Source of the DNA: an uncultured Verrucomicrobia subdivision 3 bacterium
Lineage (GTDB): Bacteria > Verrucomicrobiota > Verrucomicrobiia > Limisphaerales > DASXHY01
DNA length: 64,000 bases
Assembly: GCA_937890005.1 (NCBI GenBank)
Contig: CALBZA010000083.1
Coordinates: 124,001-188,000 of the forward strand
Direction: 5' to 3'
The notes under the pieces were generated by a model that saw only the letters and a program-made list of their open reading frames with translations, ran no database searches and was not told the origin of the DNA. Positions 46,242 through 54,951 of this stretch are shown here, piece by piece. How positions within the stretch are numbered: the first letter of the stretch is position 1; each line of letters begins with the position of its first letter. A program made the translations under genes and the position numbers.

Positions 46242-47015
46242 ATGAGCGCTCCAGTTATTTGTTTTGGACAACAGCCCTGCGGGTTTTTTCCGCGGCGATT
46301 TCTCGTGGCCAAGTTCTGGACCGCGCGAAGGCTTCAGCAGGAGATCGGCGGCGAGATCGTTTTCTTTTACCACGACAGCGATCATGACCCGCGCGAAACG
46401 CAGACGATTCTGCGTCATCGCAAAACAAACGAGCCGGCGATTCTGAACTTCGCTTTCGAAAACAAAATTCAGCGCAAGTTCTCGCCGCTGTATTTGAAGC
46501 GCATTCCTGCCGACTGGCAGGCGAAGACCACGCTCCAGCTTCCGAACTACGTGGATGGAAGGCTGACCGCGCTGTTCAAGTCGGTTTCGGCGTCCAACAT
46601 TGCCGACTTCTGCCTGGAAATGTATCGCGCAATGGGATTGCTCGAAGGCATTCGCGTTGTGCGTTCGGGCGATGCCGCGGTTCGCCGCGCGGCTTGCGAC
46701 GTCGCGGAATGTTTTGTCGATGTGAAACACGAAGGAGAAGTTGTCCGGGCCAAACTCGACGGCGGCGAACTCAAGCTGCACGAAGGGGGAAATTCCTGGA
46801 TTACGCTGCCGAAATGCGAATTCACGAAAGAGCAGGTGAGTCCGACTCGCGACTCAAGACTGCGCTGGATGCAGTCGGTGATCCACTGCACGCATTACAT
46901 TGCCGGGGCAGGGGAACAAGCCTACCTTCGAACCGAAGACGCGCCCGAGATCACGTTCGTTCCGCGCGACAACATCGATCGATCCGATGAAGCCTATGTC
47001 GAAGTCCCAAACTGA
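46242..47015 (+). CDS. Compact BshC-like protein (putative bacillithiol cysteine ligase)
   Basis: 257 residues, about half the size of normal BshC (~540). It keeps three landmarks of BshC in order: CFGQQPCGFFPRRFLVAKFW near residue 8 (BshC: GQQ-x-G-LLTGPLYTIHK), FYHDSDHDPRE 41 residues later (BshC: GEDHD), and YIAGAGEQAYL near the end (BshC: FIAGPGEINYW). The C-terminal coiled-coil half of BshC is absent. It directly precedes, and overlaps, the bshB1 gene, with bshA next, so context strongly supports a role in bacillithiol synthesis. The alignment was made by eye. Catalytic ability of the short form is unproven. Confidence 0.7.
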   Translation: MSAPVICFGQQPCGFFPRRFLVAKFWTARRLQQEIGGEIVFFYHDSDHDPRETQTILRHRKTNEPAILNFAFENKIQRKFSPLYLKRIPADWQAKTTLQLPNYVDGRLTALFKSVSASNIADFCLEMYRAMGLLEGIRVVRSGDAAVRRAACDVAECFVDVKHEGEVVRAKLDGGELKLHEGGNSWITLPKCEFTKEQVSPTRDSRLRWMQSVIHCTHYIAGAGEQAYLRTEDAPEITFVPRDNIDRSDEAYVEVPN

Positions 47016-47718
47016 ACTGCCACTCGTCGCATTTGGAGCGCATCCGGATGACATCGAATTCGGATGCGGCGGTGTGATTGCGGCGGAAACGCGCGCCGGC
47101 CGTCCGGTGCATTTTGTCATCTGTTCGAAGGGCGAAGCCGGCACTCACGGCACTCCGAAACAACGGGGTCAGGAAGCGGCTCGTGCCGCAAAAATTCTTG
47201 GTGCGACGCTCGAGTTCGTGGAACTGGACGGCGACGCGAAACTGGAAGTCCGGTCTTCGCACGCGCTCAAACTTGCGGCAGTGCTGCGACGCGAAAAGCC
47301 CGCGCTCGTGCTGGCGCCAAGTCTTGCCGAGAACCAGCATCCGGACCATTGGCGGCTTGGAAAGCTGGTGCGCGACGCGTGTCGGCTCGCGCGTTACGGC
47401 GGACTGAAAGGTCTGCGCGGCGAACGTCATGTGATCGAGCAGTTGTTTTATTATGCGGTGACGCCGGAGGCGGAACCGCGCGATGTAAACCCGCTGCTTT
47501 ACGATGTGTCGCATGAGGAAGTTCTTGCGGCCTGGAAAGCATCGATGGAAGCACACGCGTCGCAAGTGGGCGCGCGCAATTACATCGAATTGCAGCTGAC
47601 GCGGGCGCGGCTGCTCGGCGCGAGGGCGGGAATCGGACATGCCATTCCATTGTTCCCGAACGATCCGCTGATTGTGGGTTCGCTTCAGCAGGTGAGCCGG
47701 GGTGCGAGAAAGTTTTAG
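46987..47718 (+). CDS. bshB1: Bacillithiol biosynthesis deacetylase BshB1 (PIG-L family)
   Basis: 243 residues from the ATG at 46987; another ATG at 46996 (MSKSQTELPLV) is possible. Zinc and catalytic motif GAHPDDIEFGCGG, then SKGEAGTHGTPKQRGQEA and NQHPDHWRLG. The family removes the acetyl group from GlcNAc-malate. It overlaps the end of the BshC-like gene by 29 bases, and bshA follows after a 182-base gap. The length and motifs match BshB1. Confidence 0.92.
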   Translation: MKPMSKSQTELPLVAFGAHPDDIEFGCGGVIAAETRAGRPVHFVICSKGEAGTHGTPKQRGQEAARAAKILGATLEFVELDGDAKLEVRSSHALKLAAVLRREKPALVLAPSLAENQHPDHWRLGKLVRDACRLARYGGLKGLRGERHVIEQLFYYAVTPEAEPRDVNPLLYDVSHEEVLAAWKASMEAHASQVGARNYIELQLTRARLLGARAGIGHAIPLFPNDPLIVGSLQQVSRGARKF

Positions 47719-47726
47719 GCATATGA

Positions 47727-47890
47727 TTTTAACGCAGAGACGCAAAGGACTTGGAGAGTCGCAAAGTGGTGAGGACAGAGGCATGTGGCACTGGGCCACG
47801 GATCGTTTCTCAAGCACGGCTGCTGGATTGATTTCCGATCCACAAACATCCTTTGCGAGTCTCTGCGCTCTCCGCGCCTCTGCGTTAAAA
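47727..47890. repeat. MITE-like inverted-repeat element between bshB1 and bshA
   Basis: The left end TTTTAACGCAGAGACGCAAA (47727-47746) and right end CGCGCCTCTGCGTTAAAA (47873-47890) are inverted copies. Similarity extends about 40 bases at each side, through GAGAGTCGCAAAG / CTTTGCGAGTCTC. A related single arm (TTGCGCCTTTGCGTTGAAA) lies at about 46214-46232 before the BshC-like gene. The middle is non-coding. Confidence 0.65.
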
Positions 47891-47900
47891 CCAGCCTCCC

Positions 47901-49037
47901 ATGACTGACGCGTTGCGCATTGGAATTACCTGTTATCCGTCTGTCGGCGGAAGTGGAATTCTTGCAACGGAACTCGGAGTGGAACTTGCCGAGCGCGGTC
48001 ATCACGTTCATTTCATCAGTTATGAACGTCCGTTCCGGTTGCCGATGAAATTGCCGCGCCTGCACTTTCATCCGGTGGGCGTGAATGACTACGGCCTTTT
48101 CAAATATCCCGACTACACACTGCCGCTTTCGGTGAAGATGGCGGAGGTTGCGCGGGAACATGGACTGGATGTGCTGCATGTTCATTACGCGGTGCCGCAT
48201 GCGACGGCGGCGCTGCTTGCGCGCTCGATGCTGCCGCGGGAGATGCAACCGAAACTGGTGACCACACTGCATGGCACCGACACCACGCTGCTGGGGCGTG
48301 ACGAAGATTATCGACCGGCGATTGAGTATGCGTTGCAGCAGTCGGATGCGGTCACAACGGTTTCCGCATTTCTCAAACAGGAAACCCGACAGCTTTTTCA
48401 GATCAATCAGGAGATCGATGTCATCCACAACTTCTTTGAACCGGAACGTCCGCGTCGTGCTCCCTGGGAAGTGCGTCGTGATCTTGGTTTGACGAATGAA
48501 ACCGTGTTGTTTCATGCGTCAAACCTGCGCACACCGAAGCGGATCGATCTGTTGCTGGAAACCGTTGCTCGCATCCGGAGCGATGTGCCGTTCAAGCTGG
48601 TCCTGCTGGCGGGTGACAGCTTCGCGCCGTTTGCGTCGGATGTGCGGTTGCTTGGAATCGAGGATCGGTTGCTGGTGCTGGAGCGTATTCTCGACATTGA
48701 GGATTATCTGCAGATTGCGGACATCGGACTGTTCACATCGGAGAGCGAGAGTTTTTGCCTGAGCATTCTGGAGGCAATGTGCTTTGGGTGCCCGAGTGTG
48801 GCGCGGGGCATTGGTGGAATCCCGGAAGTCGTGGAAGACGGTGTTTCGGGCGTTTTGGTCGATGGCGAAAATCCCGATGCCATGGCGCGGGCGGTTGAGA
48901 CGTTGATCGAATCTCCGGAAAGGCGGCGCGCGATGGGGCAGGCGGCGCAACAGCGCGCGGCGAAGATGTTTTCCGCGGATGTGATCGTCCCGCAATACGA
49001 ACGCCTTTACCGGCGTGTTTGCAGGCGAAACGACTGA
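47901..49037 (+). CDS. bshA: N-acetyl-alpha-D-glucosaminyl L-malate synthase BshA
   Basis: 378 residues, a GT4 (GT-B fold) glycosyltransferase that joins GlcNAc to L-malate, the first step of bacillithiol synthesis. Family-specific features: the start LRIGITCYPSVGGSGILATELG, HVHYAVPHATAALLAR, VTTLHGTDTTLLGRD, FHASNLRTPKR, and the donor site SESESFCLSILEAMCFG. Together with BshB1 and the BshC-like gene this makes a near-complete pathway. Confidence 0.95.
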   Translation: MTDALRIGITCYPSVGGSGILATELGVELAERGHHVHFISYERPFRLPMKLPRLHFHPVGVNDYGLFKYPDYTLPLSVKMAEVAREHGLDVLHVHYAVPHATAALLARSMLPREMQPKLVTTLHGTDTTLLGRDEDYRPAIEYALQQSDAVTTVSAFLKQETRQLFQINQEIDVIHNFFEPERPRRAPWEVRRDLGLTNETVLFHASNLRTPKRIDLLLETVARIRSDVPFKLVLLAGDSFAPFASDVRLLGIEDRLLVLERILDIEDYLQIADIGLFTSESESFCLSILEAMCFGCPSVARGIGGIPEVVEDGVSGVLVDGENPDAMARAVETLIESPERRRAMGQAAQQRAAKMFSADVIVPQYERLYRRVCRRND

Positions 49038-49085
49038 TTTCAAGCTTGCGTTTTGAGAGTCCGACCGGAAGATTGCACCCCCTAT

Positions 49086-49787
49086 ATGGAATCTGATGTC
49101 ACGCAATCCGCAGCATTTTTCAAAGCATGGGCCTGGGCTGAAGCGCACGCGAAGCAATTGATCATTGGCGCCGTGGCTGTTGTCGTTGTGGGCGCTGGCG
49201 TCGGATTTGTCGTGGCACAGCGGCACCAGAAGGAAGTTTCCGCCAGTGAAGCGTTGTCTCGAATTGGCGCGCAAAGCACGACGAGCGGACAGGCGGCAGC
49301 GCCGGAATCATTCCTCAAGGTTGCGTCCGATTACCAAGGAACCAGCGCCGGTGAACGGGCATTGCTGGTTGCGGCCGCGCGTTTTTTTGCGGAAGGAAAA
49401 TATGCTGACGCGGAGAGGGAATGCCGGAAATTCTTGAGTGAATATCCCGGTTCCGGTTTCGCGGGCCAGGCCGCTCTCGGTGCTGCAGCGTCTCTGGAGG
49501 CTCAGGGAAAAAATGAGGAAGCACTGAAAGCCTATCGCGACATCGCCGAACGTCGTTCGACGGAAACCGTGATGGCTCCGGCCAAACTGGCGATGGCCCG
49601 CATTTATCAGGAACAGGGAAATCTCCAGCAGGCGCGTGATGTCTATCAGCAGCTGTCGCAGTCGCCTCAGGCAGGTTCCGTCGCGCAGGAAGCCGCAATG
49701 CTGTTGCACGAGCTGGTTCAGAAAAATCCTTCGCTCGCCGAAACACCGGCTGCTTCCACGAACGTTCCCGTCATCAATCTGAACTGA
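49086..49787 (+). CDS. Membrane-anchored TPR protein (YfgM/BamD-like)
   Basis: 233 residues from the ATG at 49086 (MESDVTQSAAFF); a further start at 49053 is possible. One membrane helix (LIIGAVAVVVVGAGVGFVVA) and then helical repeats with TPR signatures (AARFFAEGKYADAERECRKF, ALGAAASLEAQGKNEEALKA, LAMARIYQEQGNLQQARDVY). It is related to YfgM, a periplasmic chaperone-network protein. It is followed 20 bases later by the UDP-sugar dehydrogenase gene. Confidence 0.82.
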   Translation: MESDVTQSAAFFKAWAWAEAHAKQLIIGAVAVVVVGAGVGFVVAQRHQKEVSASEALSRIGAQSTTSGQAAAPESFLKVASDYQGTSAGERALLVAAARFFAEGKYADAERECRKFLSEYPGSGFAGQAALGAAASLEAQGKNEEALKAYRDIAERRSTETVMAPAKLAMARIYQEQGNLQQARDVYQQLSQSPQAGSVAQEAAMLLHELVQKNPSLAETPAASTNVPVINLN

Positions 49788-49807
49788 TCCGGAGGGACGT
49801 TCCTTCT

Positions 49808-51097
49808 ATGAAGCTCACCATCATCGGCACCGGCTATGTCGGTCTCGTGACAGGGACCTGTTTTGCCGAGGTTGGCCACCATGTGATCTGTGTGGACAAC
49901 GACGCCTCCAAAGTTCAGATGCTTCAGGCCGGCGGAATTCCGATCTACGAGCCGGGGCTGGAGGAAATGGTAAAAAAGAATGTGGCGGCCGGCCGCCTGA
50001 GCTTTACCACGAGCACTGCGGAAGGCGTCGAGAAATCGGATGTCGTTTTTATCGCCGTTCCCACACCGCCGCAGCCGGACGGTGCGGTGGATCTGAGTTT
50101 CATCGAAAAGGTTGCGCGCGAGATCGCCAGCGCGATGACCAGCTACAAGATCGTCGTCGATAAGAGCACGGTTCCCGTGAAGACCGGCGACAAGGTGGCG
50201 GAAACCATCAAGCGCTACTGCAAGGCGCAGGTGGAGGTCGATGTCGTCAGCAATCCCGAGTTTTTGCGCGAGGGGTTTGCGGTGGATGATCTGATGCACC
50301 CGGACCGCATCGTGATCGGAGTGAAGAGCGAACGACCGGTTGCCGCGATGAAGGAAATTTACAAGCCATTCAACGCGCCGATCATCGTCACAGACATCAA
50401 TTCCGCGGAGCTGATCAAGCACGCCTCCAATTCATTTCTCGCGCTGAAGATTTCCTACATCAATGCCATCTCCGTCATCTGCGAGGCCACCGGTGCGAAC
50501 GTGATGGAAGTGGCGAACGGCATGGGCATGGACGCACGCATCGGGCGCCGTTTTCTTGATGCCTCGCTCGGTTTTGGCGGCAGCTGTTTCCCGAAAGATC
50601 TCAGCGCGTTCATCAAGATTTCCGAACAGGTCGGCTACGACTTCGGACTTCTGAAGGAAGTGCAGCGGATCAATGCAGAGCAGATGAACCGGTTCGTGAA
50701 GAAGATCACGGACACGATGTGGGTGTTGAAGGACAAGACAATCGGCGTGCTGGGGCTGGCGTTCAAGCAGAACACCGATGACGTCCGTATGTCACCGGCA
50801 ATCGATCTTTGCCAGCGTTTGCAGAAGGAAGGCGCGAAGCTTCGCGTGTTCGATCCGAAGGCGATGGACAAGGCCCGGGCTGTTCTCAAAGACGTCGTCT
50901 ATGTTGATGACATGAACAGCGTGGCCGATGGATGCGACGCTCTGGTGGTGGCAACGGAATGGCCGGAATTCAAGCAGCTTGATCTCGAACGCGCGCGAAA
51001 GATGATGACTCATCCGATCATGTTCGATGGGCGCAATCTGTTCGACGTGGCTGAAATGGAAAAGCTCGGATTCCTCTACAAGAGCATCGGCCGGTAG
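49808..51097 (+). CDS. UDP-glucose/GDP-mannose 6-dehydrogenase family
   Basis: 429 residues. NAD fold MKLTIIGTGYVGLVTG, then VPTPPQPDGAVDLSF, NPEFLREGFAVDD and the catalytic Cys in GFGGSCFPKD near residue 260; the C-terminal domain has GLAFKQNTDDVRMSP. It makes a UDP-uronic acid for polysaccharide synthesis, most likely from UDP-glucose (Ugd). UDP-ManNAc dehydrogenase is less likely from the motif set. A GGAGGGA ribosome-binding site precedes the ATG. Confidence 0.92.
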   Translation: MKLTIIGTGYVGLVTGTCFAEVGHHVICVDNDASKVQMLQAGGIPIYEPGLEEMVKKNVAAGRLSFTTSTAEGVEKSDVVFIAVPTPPQPDGAVDLSFIEKVAREIASAMTSYKIVVDKSTVPVKTGDKVAETIKRYCKAQVEVDVVSNPEFLREGFAVDDLMHPDRIVIGVKSERPVAAMKEIYKPFNAPIIVTDINSAELIKHASNSFLALKISYINAISVICEATGANVMEVANGMGMDARIGRRFLDASLGFGGSCFPKDLSAFIKISEQVGYDFGLLKEVQRINAEQMNRFVKKITDTMWVLKDKTIGVLGLAFKQNTDDVRMSPAIDLCQRLQKEGAKLRVFDPKAMDKARAVLKDVVYVDDMNSVADGCDALVVATEWPEFKQLDLERARKMMTHPIMFDGRNLFDVAEMEKLGFLYKSIGR

Positions 51098-51156
51098 AAT
51101 CCCGCGCTTCGAACGTGCGGTCCGGGTTTGAGGGTCCTCGTCCGCTCTGGTTCTGA

Positions 51157-51573
51157 ATGAATAACGATCCGCAAAAGGTCATCGACGTTTCCGCCGGCCT
51201 GGTTTTTCGGAACGGAAAACTTCTCATCACACAACGACACGCTGATGCGCATCTGGGCGGACTCTGGGAGTTTCCGGGCGGAAAACGCGAATGCGATGAA
51301 ACCTTCGAGCAATGCCTGGTCCGGGAACTTCGCGAGGAACTGGCAATCGAAGTTGAAGTGGGGCAGCGGATCGATTCGGTGGTTCATCGTTACCCGGAAA
51401 AAACCGTTCGCCTCGATTTCTTTCAATGCCGGTGGACCGCAGGTGAGCCGCAGCCACTTGGCTGTCCGGCATTTCAGTGGATCGAACTGGATGATCTGGA
51501 TCGGTTTCAATTTCCTGATGCCGACAAACAGATTTTGCACGTGCTGAAGACGTCTCCCGGACTTTGGATATAA
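51157..51573 (+). CDS. mutT: MutT-type Nudix hydrolase (8-oxo-dGTP diphosphatase-like)
   Basis: 138 residues. Nudix box GGKRECDETFEQCLVRELRE followed by EL, with the usual Gly near the end of the box replaced by Ala. ITQRHADAHLGGLWEFPGGK is characteristic of MutT. It removes oxidised nucleoside triphosphates from the pool. No fused glycosylase domain is present. Confidence 0.88.
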   Translation: MNNDPQKVIDVSAGLVFRNGKLLITQRHADAHLGGLWEFPGGKRECDETFEQCLVRELREELAIEVEVGQRIDSVVHRYPEKTVRLDFFQCRWTAGEPQPLGCPAFQWIELDDLDRFQFPDADKQILHVLKTSPGLWI

Positions 51574-51743
51574 GCGGGGTGTCACAGAGGCGGCAGTGTC
51601 ACTGGAAAGATGCAGATTCGACCGCCGGCAAGTCCTACATTTGGATTGATTGCAGAGACGCTCGTGATAAGGTCGCGGCATCACTGGACGTTTCAATGCC
51701 GGTGTCGGGTGTATCGAAGTTCTTCGGGAATGAGGAAAAACAT

Positions 51744-51977
51744 ATGCGGATTCTGATCCAGCAGAAGAACGATGGCCTCTACTTCAAGGACATAGGGGAA
51801 TGGACACGTGACCCTGCTGAGGCGATGGATTTTCTCAGCTCAACCAGCGCCATTGATTTTTGCATCCTTAACAAGATCTCGCATGTTCAACTCGTGTTGA
51901 AATTCGAGGAGCAGCAATACGACATCGTCCTGCCGGTGATGAGTCCTCGCGGCGATGATCCGCGTCGATCTGTCTGA
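51744..51977 (+). CDS. Small conserved-looking hypothetical protein
   Basis: 77 residues from the ATG at 51744 (MRILIQQKNDGLYFKDIGEW), preceded by GAGGAAAAA as a ribosome-binding site. The frame is open upstream to 51564, but that part looks non-coding. One small alpha/beta domain; no family is recognised. It ends with a basic, hydrophilic tail. It sits alone between mutT and bioB. Confidence 0.65.
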   Translation: MRILIQQKNDGLYFKDIGEWTRDPAEAMDFLSSTSAIDFCILNKISHVQLVLKFEEQQYDIVLPVMSPRGDDPRRSV

Positions 51978-52034
51978 TCTAATTTTTCCAGTTCGTTTCT
52001 TGCGGAAATCTTCTTCGTGTCTATCCTGTCAACC

Positions 52035-53132
52035 ATGAATGCGACTTCGTTTGACGCCACAAACCACACGCGGCTGAGTGAACTGGGACAGAAAGTGTTG
52101 AGTGGAGGACAGATCACCCGTGATGAAGCCCTGTGGATTCTGAACCTGGAATCGGCTTCCGACATTTACGACCTTCTCGCGTGGGCCAACCGGATTCGCG
52201 AACGTTTCAAGGGAAACAAGATTCATCTCTGCTCAATCGTCAACGCCAAGGCCGGTGCCTGCTCCGAAAACTGCAGTTTCTGCTCGCAATCGTCGTTTTA
52301 TCAGACCGGTTCGCCGCGTTACGGGTTCATCGATCCGGAACCTGTTCAGGAAGCGGCTGACGAAGCGAATCGCAACAACGTCACGGCGGTCGGACTGGTT
52401 GCGGCCTGGAAAGGATTGAATGAAGGGCCGATGCTCGATGAAGTTTGCGATCGCATTCGCGAACTCAAGCAGAGCGGCAAAACGCGTCCCGACGCCTCGC
52501 TCGGAATCATCAAGAGCCAGACGGTTGCGAACCGATTGAAGGAAGCGGGGCTGGAATGTTACGGTCACAATCTCGAAAGTTCCCGCCGCTTTTTCCCCAA
52601 GACCTGCACGACGCACACCTACGACGATCGGTTGCAGACGATTCAATTCCTGAAGAACGCGGGCATCAACATCTGTTCTGGGGGCATCATCGGCATGGGC
52701 GAAACCCGAGAAGACCGTTGCGATCTCGCGCTGTCGCTGCGCGAAATCGGGGCGAGTGTCGTTCCGATCAATATTCTGAATCCGATCAAGGGCACGCCCT
52801 TCGAGAACAACGAGCCGTTGTCGGTGCATGAAATTCTCAAGACGATCGCCTGCTTCCGCTTTGTGCTGCCGCGACAGGAAATCATGATTGCCGGCGGCCG
52901 GACGATGAACCTTCGCGATTCCCAAAGCATGATTTTCATGGCCGGCGCGAGTGCGCTGATGGTTGGCAATTATCTGACCACGCTGAATCAGCCGGTGGAA
53001 AAGGATCTGCAAATGCTCAAGGACCTCGGACTCGATCCGAGCTGGGAAAAGCACGGATTCAGCGACCAGGAGGAGAGTGGCTGCGGTTGCGGCTCAGGGC
53101 AGTGCGAAACGGAAATGGCCATCGCCAAATAG
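52035..53132 (+). CDS. bioB: Biotin synthase
   Basis: 365 residues from the ATG at 52035 (MNATSFDATNHT); a further start at 52017 exists. Radical-SAM cluster motif CSENCSFCSQ, YGHNLESS, and the [2Fe-2S] region with CSGGIIGMGETREDR. It inserts sulfur into dethiobiotin. The C-terminus carries an extra Cys-rich tail, SGCGCGSGQC. No other bio genes are adjacent. Confidence 0.94.
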   Translation: MNATSFDATNHTRLSELGQKVLSGGQITRDEALWILNLESASDIYDLLAWANRIRERFKGNKIHLCSIVNAKAGACSENCSFCSQSSFYQTGSPRYGFIDPEPVQEAADEANRNNVTAVGLVAAWKGLNEGPMLDEVCDRIRELKQSGKTRPDASLGIIKSQTVANRLKEAGLECYGHNLESSRRFFPKTCTTHTYDDRLQTIQFLKNAGINICSGGIIGMGETREDRCDLALSLREIGASVVPINILNPIKGTPFENNEPLSVHEILKTIACFRFVLPRQEIMIAGGRTMNLRDSQSMIFMAGASALMVGNYLTTLNQPVEKDLQMLKDLGLDPSWEKHGFSDQEESGCGCGSGQCETEMAIAK

Positions 53133-53149
53133 GCGCCGCGTCACATCGA

Positions 53150-53959
53150 ATGAATCTGCAGCGTCTTGGGAAAAACCTGAACCGATACTGCGGTGACACC
53201 ATCGACATTCGGAAGACGCTGTCGGTGATTCAAGATGCCGCCGCGCGTCACGGTTGGATCTCTGAGACATTTTTCCAGTCTGACCAGCTTCAGCTTGCCG
53301 CCCTCTACCGGAAGCCCGCTGCGACGGGTTCCGTTCGGCGCGTTTACATCAGCGCCGGAATTCATGGCGATGAACCTGCCGGGCCACTGGCTGCTGCGAA
53401 GTTGCTGGAGGAGAACCGGTGGCCGGACGACATCGAATTGTGGGTCTGTCCATGTCTCAACCCGGTGGGATTCGATCTGAACTGCCGGGAGAACGCGCAT
53501 GGCATCGATCTCAACCGAAGCTATTTGAATCCTTCGGTGGCCGAAATCGCTGCGCACATCGCATGGCTCGAACGCCAGCCGAACTTCGATCTTTGCCTGC
53601 TGCTTCACGAGGACTGGGAATCACACGGATTCTACCTTTACGAACAGAATCCGGATCAGCGTCAGTCGCTTGCGGAAGCAATGATCGAAGCGGTTGGATG
53701 TGTCTGTCCGATTGATCCGAATGAAATAATCGAAGGCCGTCCGGCGTTGAATGGAATCATTCGGCCGAACATTGACGTCAACAGCCGGGTTGACTGGCCC
53801 GAGGCTTTTTACCTGATTCGCAACAAGACGCGGCTCAGCTACACGCTGGAAGCTCCGTCGGACTTTGCGTTGGAAGTCCGGGTTCAGGCGCTGACCACCG
53901 CCGTCCAGGCCGCGCTGGAACGCTTGAGCGTGACGCCGGATTCAACGCAGGCCGTCTGA
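53150..53959 (+). CDS. M14-type zinc peptidase/deacylase-like protein
   Basis: 269 residues from the ATG at 53150. Zinc ligands appear as GIHGDEPAG (His, Glu) and LLLHEDWES (His), with the substrate-side motif GIDLNRSYL and a late Glu in TLEAPSDF. It resembles M14 carboxypeptidases and succinylglutamate-desuccinylase/AstE-like proteins of the same fold. It is cytoplasmic, with no signal peptide. The substrate is unknown. Its 3' end overlaps the convergent hemerythrin gene by 18 bases. Confidence 0.8.
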   Translation: MNLQRLGKNLNRYCGDTIDIRKTLSVIQDAAARHGWISETFFQSDQLQLAALYRKPAATGSVRRVYISAGIHGDEPAGPLAAAKLLEENRWPDDIELWVCPCLNPVGFDLNCRENAHGIDLNRSYLNPSVAEIAAHIAWLERQPNFDLCLLLHEDWESHGFYLYEQNPDQRQSLAEAMIEAVGCVCPIDPNEIIEGRPALNGIIRPNIDVNSRVDWPEAFYLIRNKTRLSYTLEAPSDFALEVRVQALTTAVQAALERLSVTPDSTQAV

Positions 53960-54403
53960 TCCGCAGCAAGCCCGGTTGCGCTGATCCATCCAGGTCTGCC
54001 CCAGTTCCTGCAACGTCTTTCCCTTCAGAAGCCGTTCTGCCATCGGAAACACGATGCGCTCCTCCTTGTCGAAATGGCTTCGACAGAGAAGGATCGTGGT
54101 CAGCAGGAGGTGACGCGCCTGTTTGAGCTGCCGGGTGCGGTGGATCAATGCGAGGTTCTGTTCGATCAGATTGTGCTCGTGATGAAATGTGTCGCAATGG
54201 CCGATTTGCTCGAATGACGGTTCAAGGGGTGTGATGAACAGTTCGTCCTCGGTTCGAGAATGTGCTGCCAGCATCGCTTCAGTCAGTGCCGCGAGAGTTT
54301 TCACCTCCGCAACCGTTTTGAGTTTCGGGGCGGCTTTTTCGATGTGATCGAAGAGATTGTGGAAAACGTGATGTTCCGCCTGAAGAGCTTCTGTGATTTT
54401 CAT
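53942..54403 (-). CDS. Hemerythrin-like (HHE) domain protein
   Basis: 153 residues forming a four-helix bundle. The iron ligands fit the HHE pattern: QAEHHVFHNLFDHIE, AHSRTEDELF, FHHEHNLIEQN and CRSHFDKEERIVFPMAE. Such proteins bind oxygen or handle nitric oxide and iron. The C-terminus has two adjacent Cys (ACCGSD). It is monocistronic. Confidence 0.88.
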   Translation of the reverse strand: MKITEALQAEHHVFHNLFDHIEKAAPKLKTVAEVKTLAALTEAMLAAHSRTEDELFITPLEPSFEQIGHCDTFHHEHNLIEQNLALIHRTRQLKQARHLLLTTILLCRSHFDKEERIVFPMAERLLKGKTLQELGQTWMDQRNRACCGSDGLR

Positions 54404-54521
54404 GTTGGGTGAATTGTTGTGGAAACAAAGTCACCCGAACACATGAAGCCGGCCAACCGTCTATTGCCAACCTTCAACCTATAAATGGCCGGGATCAATC
54501 GCCCGACTATTGGCCCCGAGC

Positions 54522-54734
54522 CTACTGGTAATGTGGCGGTTTCTGGTTGTTGGCCTTGATGCGTTCGAGTTCCTGCGTTTCCAAGGCTTCCGACTGCCGC
54601 TGAACTTCCTTTTTTAGGCGCGTGATCAGCCTGCCCTGATCGATCACCACCTGATTCAGCTGGTCGAGCTGATATTCCAGGTGGGCGATGTGGGCTTCAA
54701 GCTTCTGGAACCGGTCCTGGAATTCTTCATTCAT
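54522..54734 (-). CDS. slyX: SlyX family coiled-coil protein
   Basis: 70 residues from the ATG at 54734. Coiled coil (RFQKLEAHIAHLEYQLDQLN) and the family ending KPPHYQ. The function of SlyX is unknown. An upstream open frame to 54860 is not similar to SlyX, so the shorter start is used. Confidence 0.85.
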   Translation of the reverse strand: MNEEFQDRFQKLEAHIAHLEYQLDQLNQVVIDQGRLITRLKKEVQRQSEALETQELERIKANNQKPPHYQ

Positions 54735-54951
54735 ACAAGCGCCTGCCGGAGTGTTTGCGACGGCGTTCAGTAGAGAAAAACCCGGACCACTGGTCGATGA
54801 AAATCGAGCGTTGCGGATGAGTGAGATGCGGGAGGGGGAAAATACTTCCAGAGCATTCAAGAAATCTCGTAACCGCTGATGTAACGAGGCGGAACAGTCG
54901 TGAAAACGTCCGACTCCTTACGCGTCAGCGGCTGTAGTTTTCTAAACCGCT

